From JANNSX01 sp041397825 (GTDB lineage: Bacteria > Pseudomonadota > Alphaproteobacteria > Rhizobiales > Hyphomicrobiaceae): DNA of 64,000 bases. The stretch spans positions 682,001-746,000 of the forward strand of contig JAWKVX010000004.1 of assembly GCA_041397825.1 (NCBI GenBank). The letters are read 5' to 3'. The notes beneath the pieces were generated by a model. The model was not told the origin of the DNA and did no database searches. It saw nothing but the letters and a program-made list of their open reading frames with translations. The position numbers and the translations under genes were made by a program. Positions 8,499 to 16,339 of this stretch are shown here, one piece after another; positions within the stretch are counted from its first letter, which is position 1; every line of letters begins with the position of its first letter.

Positions 8499-9632
8499 TC
8501 AAGCCCAGTCGCGGGCCGGCGGCGCGGCAATGCGTACGACGGTGGCCTCGCCCGGACCCGTAGTGATGCGGACGTAGCCGGCCAGCGCCGAATCCAATGC
8601 CGGATCACCGGTATCGACCAGAAGTGGCCGACCCTCGAGCGCAAGTAGCTTCTCGGTGCTCGCGAGAACAATAAGCCCCTCCAGCCCCCCCGCGCGGCGG
8701 ATGATCTCGGGCGAAAGCTGCTGATTGCCGCGTCCGAGCAGGAAGCCCTGCCCGCCGATGATGCCGAGGATGATGCGGAGCTTGGCATCGCCGGCAAGAG
8801 CGAGAATCTGCCGCTCGGTGACATCCAGTCCCACGACCCGGCTATCCCGCACCGCATCGACACCCAAGAGCGTTCCGTCGAAGCCGAGGGCGCCCTTCAC
8901 CAGTCGCATGCTTGTCCCGGGCCCGATCAGATAGAGAGTGCCTGGCGTCATTGCTGACGCTATCTCACGCGCCGCGCCACCAACTCTCGCGCTCGACGAA
9001 GGCCCTCGTGCCTTGCCCGGTTGGACAAGCAATGGCGCCTGGGGGACGCGGAGATAGCCATGAAGCCGCGCTGCGATGGTGCCCTCCGAGAGTGCGCTCT
9101 CATCAATGTCCATCACCTCTGCGTCATGAGAGGCAATCATGCCTGTGCGCGATGCCAGTGCCGCCACCAGCACCGCGCCGGCCTCCGGGCTCGTCGCGAA
9201 CACCGCTGACTGCATCTTCACTCCGCTCGGGATGCCGAGCGTCAGAACACGCGTGCCGATGGCGGCGAGCACGTCGCGCGCCGTGCCATCCCCACCCACG
9301 AAGACGATGAGATCGACTCCGGCGGCTTCGAGCGCCCGTGCGGCGTGCATCGTGTCACGGGCGTCGGTCGGCTGGCCAACCACCACGGGCAACACAGTCG
9401 CAGCATGCGCCGCTGCCTTAGCGGCATCGCCCCCCATGGCGCCGCCGATCGTGATTAGGTCGAAGGCACCGCAGGCCTTCGCAAGCCGCCCCAGAAACCG
9501 ACTCGCACGCTCTCCAGCAATTGGCACGGCCCCGAGCGCCACCGCGCGCTCCGCTGCCGGGCCATCGCTGCCCTTGAGGGCGACCCGGCCACCCATGCCG
9601 GCGCTCGGATTGACGATCAGTCCGATCCGCAT
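8499..9632 (-). CDS. ATP-NAD kinase family protein (COG3199 type)
   Basis: Protein of 377 residues with an N terminus typical of the COG3199 branch of NAD kinase-like proteins: MRIGLIVNPSAGMGGRVALKGSDG. The kinase hallmark GGDGTARDV follows near residue 115. Homologues often sit beside acetoin or amino-acid oxidation genes (the AcoX type) and are longer than canonical NadK. It may supply NADP or phosphorylate a small molecule; activity is unproven. It lies upstream of the glycine dehydrogenase-like pair on the minus strand, with 66 bp between, and is divergent from the aldo/keto reductase fusion. No strong ribosome-binding site is seen at the ATG. Confidence 0.8.
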   Translation of the reverse strand: MRIGLIVNPSAGMGGRVALKGSDGPAAERAVALGAVPIAGERASRFLGRLAKACGAFDLITIGGAMGGDAAKAAAHAATVLPVVVGQPTDARDTMHAARALEAAGVDLIVFVGGDGTARDVLAAIGTRVLTLGIPSGVKMQSAVFATSPEAGAVLVAALASRTGMIASHDAEVMDIDESALSEGTIAARLHGYLRVPQAPLLVQPGKARGPSSSARVGGAAREIASAMTPGTLYLIGPGTSMRLVKGALGFDGTLLGVDAVRDSRVVGLDVTERQILALAGDAKLRIILGIIGGQGFLLGRGNQQLSPEIIRRAGGLEGLIVLASTEKLLALEGRPLLVDTGDPALDSALAGYVRITTGPGEATVVRIAAPPARDWA

Positions 9633-9697
9633 GTTGCGTTCTTCATCATCCTCGGGCGAAATGGCGCTACGGCCTTGCCCTATCAGGATGCCCGAAC

Positions 9698-11182
9698 ATG
9701 CTCTCTTCCGCCACCCGGCCCGACATCATCACGCTACCGTCCGGCCTCACGATCAGCCGCATTCTCGTCGGTCTGTGGCAGGTGGCGGATATGGAGCGGG
9801 ATGACCGCACGCTCGATCTCGACCGGGCAGCGGACGCACTCGCCGATTACGCCCGCGCGGGCTTCTCGACCTTCGACATGGCCGACCACTATGGCAGCGC
9901 AGAGCTGATTACGAATCGGTGTCTGAAGCAGTTGGCGGCCGAGGGTCAGTCGCCACCGGTCGTATTCAGCAAATGGGTTCCAGAGCCGGGGCCTATGACG
10001 CCTCAGATCGTGCGCACCGCCGTCGAGGAGCGGCTCGCCCGTCTTGGGGTCGATCGCATCGATGTGTTGCAGCTGCACTGGTGGTGCTATTCGCATCCGG
10101 CCTATCTCGATGCGATATCGGAATTGGACAAACTTCGGCGCAGCGGCCTCATCGGCCATCTGGGCCTCACCAACTTCGATACGGCGCATCTGCGCGTGAT
10201 CGTGAAGAGCGGCATTCCTATCGCGTTCAACCAGGTCTGCATGTCTCTGCTCGATCGCAGGGCAGCAGGCCAGATGAGCGCATTCTGTCTCGCCAATGAC
10301 ATCCGGATTCTGGCTTTCGGCACGCTCGGCGGCGGCTTGTTTTCCCGGCACTGGCTTGATCGTTCCGAGCCGGCCGCAGCCGACATCACCGACTGGAGCA
10401 AGATGAAGTACAAGCGCTTCGTCGATGCGACCGGCGGTTGGGCGGCCTTTCAGGAGGTGTTGCGCGCGCTCGACACAATTGCGCGCAAGCACAATGTCTC
10501 GATCGCCAATGTCGCAACCCGATGGGTGCTGGAGCATCCAGCTGTGGCCGCTGTCATCATCGGCGCGCGACTCGGGGAAAGCGAGCATCGTGCAGACAAT
10601 CTACGGCTTTTCTCGTTTGCACTCGATCCTGCCGACAAAGCGGTCATCGATGCAGCTCTTGCGATCTCGACGCCGGTGCCAGGCGATTGTGGCGATGAGT
10701 ATCGCAAGCCGCCCTATCTCACCGCATCCGGTGATTTGAGCCATCATCTCTCGCAGATGCCGAAGATATACCAGGCGGTCCCGGTTCCCGGACGGAGAGG
10801 TCGGTTGCTTGTCGACACCGCAAGCGTCTGGGAACCGCTTGCAGGCTATAGCCGAGCGGTCCGAAACGGCAACCGCATTCTCGTCAGCGGCACAACCGCA
10901 ACTCATGGCGCGGGGACTATCGTCGCAAAGGGCGACCCTGCCGCGCAGACCACCTACATCCTCGACAAAATCGAGGCGAGCATCGAAGCGCTCGGCGGGA
11001 AGCTCGAAGATGTGGTACGCACCCGCATCTATGTTCGCGACAAGCAGATGTGGGAGGACGTTGCCCGTGCGCACGGCCGTGCCTTCGGCGGTATCAGGCC
11101 GGCCAACACACTGATCGAATGCTCTGGCCTCATCGGTGACTACGATGTCGAGATTGAAGCAGAGGCAGAGGTCGACGCGTGA
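9698..11182 (+). CDS. aldo/keto reductase-RidA fusion protein
   Basis: Two-domain protein of 494 residues. Residues 1 to about 345 are an aldo/keto reductase with the complete tetrad D60, Y65 (DMADHYG), K92 (FSKW) and H127 (QLHWW). Residues from about 380 onward form a RidA/YjgF domain: VRNGNRILVSGTT, then GDPAAQTTYILDKIEASIEALGG, VVRTRIYVRD and the IRPANT-x-IE segment. RidA proteins hydrolyse reactive enamine/imine intermediates released by PLP or flavin amine enzymes. The fusion therefore suggests deamination of an imine coupled to carbonyl reduction. It stands beside a PLP enzyme pair and a flavin amine dehydrogenase. The reading frame is continuous through the joint, so this is not a frameshift artefact. 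Confidence 0.85.
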   Translation: MLSSATRPDIITLPSGLTISRILVGLWQVADMERDDRTLDLDRAADALADYARAGFSTFDMADHYGSAELITNRCLKQLAAEGQSPPVVFSKWVPEPGPMTPQIVRTAVEERLARLGVDRIDVLQLHWWCYSHPAYLDAISELDKLRRSGLIGHLGLTNFDTAHLRVIVKSGIPIAFNQVCMSLLDRRAAGQMSAFCLANDIRILAFGTLGGGLFSRHWLDRSEPAAADITDWSKMKYKRFVDATGGWAAFQEVLRALDTIARKHNVSIANVATRWVLEHPAVAAVIIGARLGESEHRADNLRLFSFALDPADKAVIDAALAISTPVPGDCGDEYRKPPYLTASGDLSHHLSQMPKIYQAVPVPGRRGRLLVDTASVWEPLAGYSRAVRNGNRILVSGTTATHGAGTIVAKGDPAAQTTYILDKIEASIEALGGKLEDVVRTRIYVRDKQMWEDVARAHGRAFGGIRPANTLIECSGLIGDYDVEIEAEAEVDA

Positions 11183-11188
11183 GGAGAC

Positions 11189-12895
11189 TCACGATCCTGA
11201 ACGCTTGAGCCCGGCAATCAACTCGGCGATGGCCACAGGCTTCACCGGCGGCCGCGCTGCCCAGTAGGCGTCCTCGCCTGCACCTTGCGCATCATCGGCC
11301 AACAGAGCCCGTCCGGCACTCCCGCAATAGCGCCCCTGGCACGGTCCCATGCCGGCGCGCGTAGCCCGCTTCACGTTGCCGATGGCGGTCGCTCCATCGT
11401 CCCGCGACTGATCAAGATCAGCACGCGTGACGTCCTCGCAGCGACAGATGATCGTCTCCGCAGGTTGCTGCTCCATTGCGTGCGGCGGTGATGCAAATAA
11501 CCGCCAAAGCCCCCTCTGGAATCGTCGGTGCCGCGTGAGCGTGCGGCGAAGTCTGGCAGGTTCATGTGCTGTGAATCCGAGACTGCGTGCCGCTGCCAAA
11601 CCCGCAATCTGACCCTCGATCTCCGCCACATGTGCACCGCCGAGCGTTGCACAGTCGCCGACGGCATACAGTCCCGGTACGCTGGTCATGCCGTCAGGGT
11701 CTCGAACAGGTGCGAGCCAGTCCGCAGAGCTGCTCGTCTCGAACCGGCAACCGAGCAAGCGCAACAGCTCGTTTGAAGGTTGAAAGCCGTAACCCATGGT
11801 GACGATGTCGGCATCGATGGATGCGCGCTCACGTCCATCGGCATCGACCAGCGTAGCAACGAGGCCGTCCCCATGCTTTGCAATCTTGCCGAGCCTTGCG
11901 CCGGTCAGATGCGGAATGCGCAGCAGCGCGATCGCCGCTCGCATGGCGGCACCCTTGAGTGAAAGCGACGGCGCTGCAAAGAGCATTTGCGACAAAGCAG
12001 CCGCTGAATCTGCAATGTTCGAGCGGGCAGCCTCGGCCACCGCGACAATGTCCGCACCGGCCGCCCGGGCTTCGAGAGCCACCTGCAGATTGAGAGGCCC
12101 GTTGCCGGCAATGAGAAGGCGATTGCCTGGCAGAACCCGATAGCTCCGGACAAGCGTCTGCAAAGCGCCCGTCGTCATGACACCTGGAAGCGTCCAACCT
12201 GGCACAGCATATCCCCGTTCGTAGGCGCCGGTCGCCACGATCAGCCGCCTTGGAATTGCTGTCTGCATGCCCGTCGACGTACGAATCAAGAGGCGCATTG
12301 GCTGGAAAGCCGCAATGACCTCGGCTTCGGAGCAAACGATCGCGCCGGTTTCACGAGCGCGCAGAATCCGATCCCGCCCGCGCTGCATCTGGCGATCAGC
12401 GGACAGGCCAGCCGCGAGATCGGCGCTTGCGGCGATCTGCTTATAATATTGGCCGCCCGGTGCCGGTCGCTCGTCCACGATCAAGACCTCGGCACCGGCC
12501 CTCGCGGCCGCCGCGGCCGCTGCGAGCCCGGCGGCACCAGAGCCGATCACCAGCACGTCCGGCTCGAGCGATGGAGCGGCCGTTGGCGCGGGGTTCGCCG
12601 CCCTTGCGACAGATCGTACCTCCTGGCGGAGCACGGTCAGCGGTCCCTCGATCCGCCGCATACAGGCCCGTATGCCATCCTCGCCGTCTACCTGAACCCG
12701 GCACTCCTGGCACACCCCCATGCCGCAGAAGAGGCCTCGCGCAGCACCAGACCTGGTTTTGCGGAGCGTAATGATCCCTGCTGCCGACAGGGCCGCCGCG
12801 ACGGTTTCACCGCGCCTAGCCTCGATCGTCCGGCCTTCGAAGGTGATGAGAACGCGCTCGCCTTCAGAGATATGCTCCGTCCCGATCGCGCGCAT
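11189..12895 (-). CDS. 2Fe-2S/FAD/BFD fused amine dehydrogenase subunit (opine oxidase/HcnAB-like)
   Basis: Flavoprotein of 568 residues. Residues 1-100 are a [2Fe-2S] domain (C57, C62, C65 and C78, spacing C-x4-C-x2-C-x12-C). A pyridine-nucleotide-disulfide-type FAD domain follows (DVLVIGSGAAGLAAAAA, ERPAPGGQYYKQ, and GLYAVGDCATLGG). The C terminus is a BFD-like [2Fe-2S] domain (CRCEDVT, then GMGPCQGRYC). In opine oxidase, D-hydroxyproline dehydrogenase and hydrogen-cyanide synthase these parts are two proteins; here they are one. The usual substrate-oxidising DAO-type subunit is not adjacent; the next gene upstream is a hydroxyacyl-CoA dehydrogenase-like protein 7 bp away. It probably receives electrons from an unlinked DAO partner or oxidises NAD(P)H. 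Confidence 0.85.
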   Translation of the reverse strand: MRAIGTEHISEGERVLITFEGRTIEARRGETVAAALSAAGIITLRKTRSGAARGLFCGMGVCQECRVQVDGEDGIRACMRRIEGPLTVLRQEVRSVARAANPAPTAAPSLEPDVLVIGSGAAGLAAAAAAARAGAEVLIVDERPAPGGQYYKQIAASADLAAGLSADRQMQRGRDRILRARETGAIVCSEAEVIAAFQPMRLLIRTSTGMQTAIPRRLIVATGAYERGYAVPGWTLPGVMTTGALQTLVRSYRVLPGNRLLIAGNGPLNLQVALEARAAGADIVAVAEAARSNIADSAAALSQMLFAAPSLSLKGAAMRAAIALLRIPHLTGARLGKIAKHGDGLVATLVDADGRERASIDADIVTMGYGFQPSNELLRLLGCRFETSSSADWLAPVRDPDGMTSVPGLYAVGDCATLGGAHVAEIEGQIAGLAAARSLGFTAHEPARLRRTLTRHRRFQRGLWRLFASPPHAMEQQPAETIICRCEDVTRADLDQSRDDGATAIGNVKRATRAGMGPCQGRYCGSAGRALLADDAQGAGEDAYWAARPPVKPVAIAELIAGLKRSGS

Positions 12896-12902
12896 TACCA
12901 GC

Positions 12903-13886
12903 TCAACACGGATCTGGTCTGTCGAGACCCTGCTTCCGCTTCCAGGCCAGGAGTGCCATCAAGGTCTGGTCGCGCCACGCGACACGCGCGTCCCATTTCT
13001 CTATCGGCAGCTCGACGCGGCGCTCGGCGGTGACTTGCGCCACCAGCTCTGGCGTCCACGGATCGTCCTGGCCGCGCTCCTGCCCCATGCGCCGATAGGC
13101 GGGCCCCATACGCTCCGCATGGGCGGCAATGCCGCCCCGGGTGTTCAGGTCGGAGGTCTCGAACGGTCCGATGACCGACCAGCGGTGTCCGAGGCCCTCG
13201 CGCATCAGCCGGTCAATGTCACTGGCCGACACGACACCGTCGCGCACCAGGCAATAAGCCTCGCGAAGCACCGCGCCTTGCAGTCGATTGAAGGCGAACC
13301 CCTCGACCTCCTTTTTGAGACGCACCGGCGCGAGGCCGCAACGCGACATGAGCGCGGTGGCCCGCTGGATCGTGTCCTCCGAAGTGAACGGCGCGGGCAC
13401 CACTTCGACGACGCGAAGCAAATAGGGTGGATTACCGGGGTGCACGACGAGCACACGCTGCCGGTAACTGAGATGGTCGGCGAACTGGGAGGCCGGCAAG
13501 AAGGACGAGGAACTGGCGAGGACGACATTTGGCGCTGCCAGCCGGTCGAGATCCGCAAAGATGGCTTGCTTGAGCTCCAGCTTCTCAGGCGCACATTCCT
13601 GGACATAGGTCGCGCCGTCGAGAGCCGCTTCGAGTGCCGGAAAAGTTTGAATGCGTTCGGCAGTCGCCACGGGCTCATCCTCGAGCAATCCGTGATGGGC
13701 GAGTTCCGTTAGGCGCTCTTTGATCAGCACGCGGGCCGCCGCAAGCCGTAACGGATCGATGTCCACAAGGCGTGTGCTCACTCCCGCAGCCGCAAAGACG
13801 ATCGCCCACGCCGCGCCGATCGAGCCCGCACCGATGACCGCGGCGACATCTTCTCTCGGCTGCTCAGTGGTGGCATGGTGGATCAT
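12903..13886 (-). CDS. 3-hydroxyacyl-CoA/L-carnitine/L-gulonate dehydrogenase-like protein
   Basis: NAD-dependent dehydrogenase of 327 residues, the length of the lambda-crystallin/L-gulonate and L-carnitine dehydrogenase group. The Rossmann motif is AAVIGAGSIGAAWA, followed by RLVDIDPLRL; the middle has ASSSSFLPAS and HPGNPPYLL (usually SSTSG and HPFNPP), and the C-terminal helical domain has GPFETSDLNT. The start at 13886 places the Rossmann strand at the usual depth. It is followed by the fused FAD/2Fe-2S subunit after 16 bp (stop to next start 7 bp) and is divergent from the SDR at 13958. Near quaternary-amine genes, L-carnitine or a related beta-hydroxy betaine is a reasonable but unproven substrate. 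Confidence 0.8.
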   Translation of the reverse strand: MIHHATTEQPREDVAAVIGAGSIGAAWAIVFAAAGVSTRLVDIDPLRLAAARVLIKERLTELAHHGLLEDEPVATAERIQTFPALEAALDGATYVQECAPEKLELKQAIFADLDRLAAPNVVLASSSSFLPASQFADHLSYRQRVLVVHPGNPPYLLRVVEVVPAPFTSEDTIQRATALMSRCGLAPVRLKKEVEGFAFNRLQGAVLREAYCLVRDGVVSASDIDRLMREGLGHRWSVIGPFETSDLNTRGGIAAHAERMGPAYRRMGQERGQDDPWTPELVAQVTAERRVELPIEKWDARVAWRDQTLMALLAWKRKQGLDRPDPC

Positions 13887-13957
13887 GGCCCGCCGAGCTT
13901 CACAACCGGCCCCACATTCTGTCAAGGTTGCAGCCAATACTCAGCGAAGGAGCCGGT

Positions 13958-14725
13958 ATGCTGGATCTCAGCGATAAGACCATTCTTGTGACCGGCGCCT
14001 CCAAAGGCATTGGCGCAGCCATCGTCGAGGCCCTCGGTGCCGCAGGTGCAAATATTGTCGCACATTATGGCCGCGACCAAGCAGGTGCCGATGCCGCATG
14101 CCGGTCGATCTCGGCTGGCCGGAAACTTCTGCTCGCCGCCGATCTTGCCCAATCGTCGGAGGTCGATCGGCTCTGGCGCGAGGCGCTCGCCTGGCGTAAC
14201 CGCATCGACGTGCTGGTCAACAATGCCGCGGTTATGCGCCTCTCTGGCAGCATCGACGACGCCGACGAGTCGTGGGACGCCGTCTGGGAGGAATCACTCG
14301 CGGTCAACGTCAAGGCACCAACGCGACTCATGCGTCATGCCGTCAAGCATTTTGTGCCGCAAGGTGGCGGTATCCTCATCACCTTGTCGAGCTGGGCCGC
14401 GCAACGGGGCCCCGGCAATCCGGCGCTGCTGACCTATGCGGCCTCGAAGGCGGCCGTTTTGAGCGCCGCGAAGACGATCGCACGTCACTATGCCAAGCAC
14501 AACGTGTTGTCCTATGCGATCGCTCCCGGGGTCGTCCGAACGCAGCTTTCGGTCGACGCGGCGAACGCGGTGGGTGGCGAGCAGGCGGTGACAGCAAGCC
14601 TTGCCATGGGCGAATGGGTTCCGCCTTCCGAGATAGGCGCACTCGTCACCTTTCTCGCGACAGGCGCTTGCCGGCACCTGACCGGCGCTACGCTCGACGT
14701 GAACGGTGCGAGTTACATGCGATAG
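13958..14725 (+). CDS. SDR family oxidoreductase
   Basis: Classical short-chain dehydrogenase of 255 residues. It has TGASKGIG from residue 12, LVNNAAVMRL, a catalytic serine in ITLSSWAAQ and Y160-x3-K164 (YAASK). The ATG at 13958 has AAGGAG closely upstream. It is divergent from the dehydrogenase at 13886 across a 71-bp gap, so the two may share control. It is the last recognisable gene before an 858-bp stretch with no gene. The substrate is unknown. Confidence 0.9.
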   Translation: MLDLSDKTILVTGASKGIGAAIVEALGAAGANIVAHYGRDQAGADAACRSISAGRKLLLAADLAQSSEVDRLWREALAWRNRIDVLVNNAAVMRLSGSIDDADESWDAVWEESLAVNVKAPTRLMRHAVKHFVPQGGGILITLSSWAAQRGPGNPALLTYAASKAAVLSAAKTIARHYAKHNVLSYAIAPGVVRTQLSVDAANAVGGEQAVTASLAMGEWVPPSEIGALVTFLATGACRHLTGATLDVNGASYMR

Positions 14726-15583
14726 GCGATAGCAAGAAGCCGCGTGGTGTCATGCGATCCATCCGGGCCGAGGCGCAGGCGGCGACCGGCACCGTCCAAG
14801 CGTTCGAGGCAATCGCAGAGTGTCTGTCGCTGGTTGGGCGCAGCGGGACTCACGGCGGCTCCGCCGAGATCCAACACCGCGAAGGTATCATCATGCGGCA
14901 CTTGCGTCCCGACGACATGGCCGCAGCCGAAGCCACCTTCCGGCGGGCCTTGACAACGGCGCGGAGCCAGGAGGTTCGTTCTGGGAGCTCAGTGCCGCAC
15001 GCGACCTGGTCCGGCCTATCGGCGCTCCACGACGAGTTGCGTGTCTGAGGTAAGCCCAGACTGAGGCGAGCGGTCCGAAACGACAGGTCAAGAGTCGACG
15101 ACGAACTGGCGATAGCGCCGGGTAAGACGTTCCGACCTCGGAAGCGGACCTCGGCCGTGGCGGAGGCTGATGTTGCCAAGTCCGCTGGGCGGACTTGATT
15201 TATCTTCACATGACTACCGGAGTACACCCAATACCGACTTTCGGCGCCACGACCGGACAAGGGCGGCGCGATAGGACTAAGACCAGTCGTCCTCCCGCAC
15301 CTCAGTGAAACAGCGAGCCGGGCCAGGCGTTGACGAGCGCCCGAGACGGGAGACTTTCCGGAGATCGATTGGAAGCCGACATCACGCTAGCTGGTCCCAT
15401 GCGATGGTTTCGCTCGGCAGCAGGTCGTCTCGGCAAGCGTTGGGATCTTTGGACGACAACGGGCAACTCAACCCCTCGCAGGGCCCACCACCAGCATTGG
15501 ACGGTTTGATATCCAGCCCACAAGACCATTGACCAACAGGACAAGTATCGTCTAATTTCCGGTCATCCTAATCTTATGATGAT
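14726..15583. other. 858-bp stretch without a recognisable gene
   Basis: Open frames occur on both strands (for example 14850-15260 minus) but none has a family motif, a start with a ribosome-binding site or a protein-like composition. The stretch holds one strong hairpin at 15177-15197 and, at its right end, the promoter region of the HutC-type regulator. It looks like decayed DNA between two catabolic loci. Confidence 0.5.
15177..15197 (+). terminator. 9-bp hairpin in the intergenic stretch
   Basis: CAAGTCCGC and GCGGACTTG pair perfectly around a TGG loop, followed by ATTTATCTTC. The A/T-rich tail makes a weak intrinsic terminator possible, but no gene immediately precedes it. Confidence 0.3.
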
Positions 15584-16339
15584 ATGGTGATGCAGCTCCG
15601 TCGATCGAGGACCCCGGCCGGCCGCGAGAGCGGGCCGCTCTATCTCCAGATCGCCACACACTTGCGGCGCGAGATCGCCAATGGCGATCTGAAACCCGGC
15701 GAGCGGCTACCAGCCATTGCCGAGATGGCCGAGTTGCGTGGCGTCTCAATCATTACGATCCGGCAGGCGATCGAGCTTCTCGAGCGTGAGGGGCTGCTGC
15801 AGCGGTTCCAGGGTCGAGGGACTTTCGTTGTGGATGGCCCGCGCATCGGCGCCAAGATCATCCTCAGATCCGATTGGGATACTCTGCTGCGCCACCTGGA
15901 GCACAAGAAGCCTCAGCTCATCAAGGTTGCCGACAAGGTGGCAACACCTCTCGTCGACCGTTCATTCGGGACGCTTGCGCCCAACTATCGCTATATGCGC
16001 CGCGTGCACAGCCATGACGGCACACCCTATGCGCTGATCAACATCTATCTCGATCAAGACATTTTCGATCGTAATCGTAAGGCCTTCACCGAAGGCATGG
16101 TGATCACGCAGCTCGCGAAGATGCCCGAGGCGCGCGTGAACCGTCTGCAACAGCGCGTGGCGTTCACGACGGCCGATCCGGAAACGGCGGAGTTCCTGCA
16201 GATTCCTGTCAATTCGGCGATCGGTGACGTGCTGCGCGTGATCACGAACAGCAAGGGCAGGATCCTCTACGTCGGCCAGACCAAGTACCGCGGCGACTAT
16301 GTGACCCTCGAGTTCGACATCGGGGAGCCACCAAGGTGA
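15584..16339 (+). CDS. GntR family transcriptional regulator, HutC/UTRA type
   Basis: Regulator of 251 residues. The N-terminal winged helix reads PLYLQIATHLRREIANGDL, then PGERLPAIAEMAE and VSIITIRQAIELLEREGLLQRFQGRGTFV. The C-terminal UTRA-type ligand domain has the YRYMRRVHSHDGTPYALI strand and ends with VGQTKYRGDYVTLEFDI. Two starts are possible (15584 and 15590) and neither has a clear ribosome-binding site. It is the first gene of Locus B and overlaps the next gene by 4 bp (GTGA), so it is co-expressed with the pathway it presumably controls. UTRA domains bind small metabolites; here a quaternary amine or its phosphoester is likely. Confidence 0.85.
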   Translation: MVMQLRRSRTPAGRESGPLYLQIATHLRREIANGDLKPGERLPAIAEMAELRGVSIITIRQAIELLEREGLLQRFQGRGTFVVDGPRIGAKIILRSDWDTLLRHLEHKKPQLIKVADKVATPLVDRSFGTLAPNYRYMRRVHSHDGTPYALINIYLDQDIFDRNRKAFTEGMVITQLAKMPEARVNRLQQRVAFTTADPETAEFLQIPVNSAIGDVLRVITNSKGRILYVGQTKYRGDYVTLEFDIGEPPR

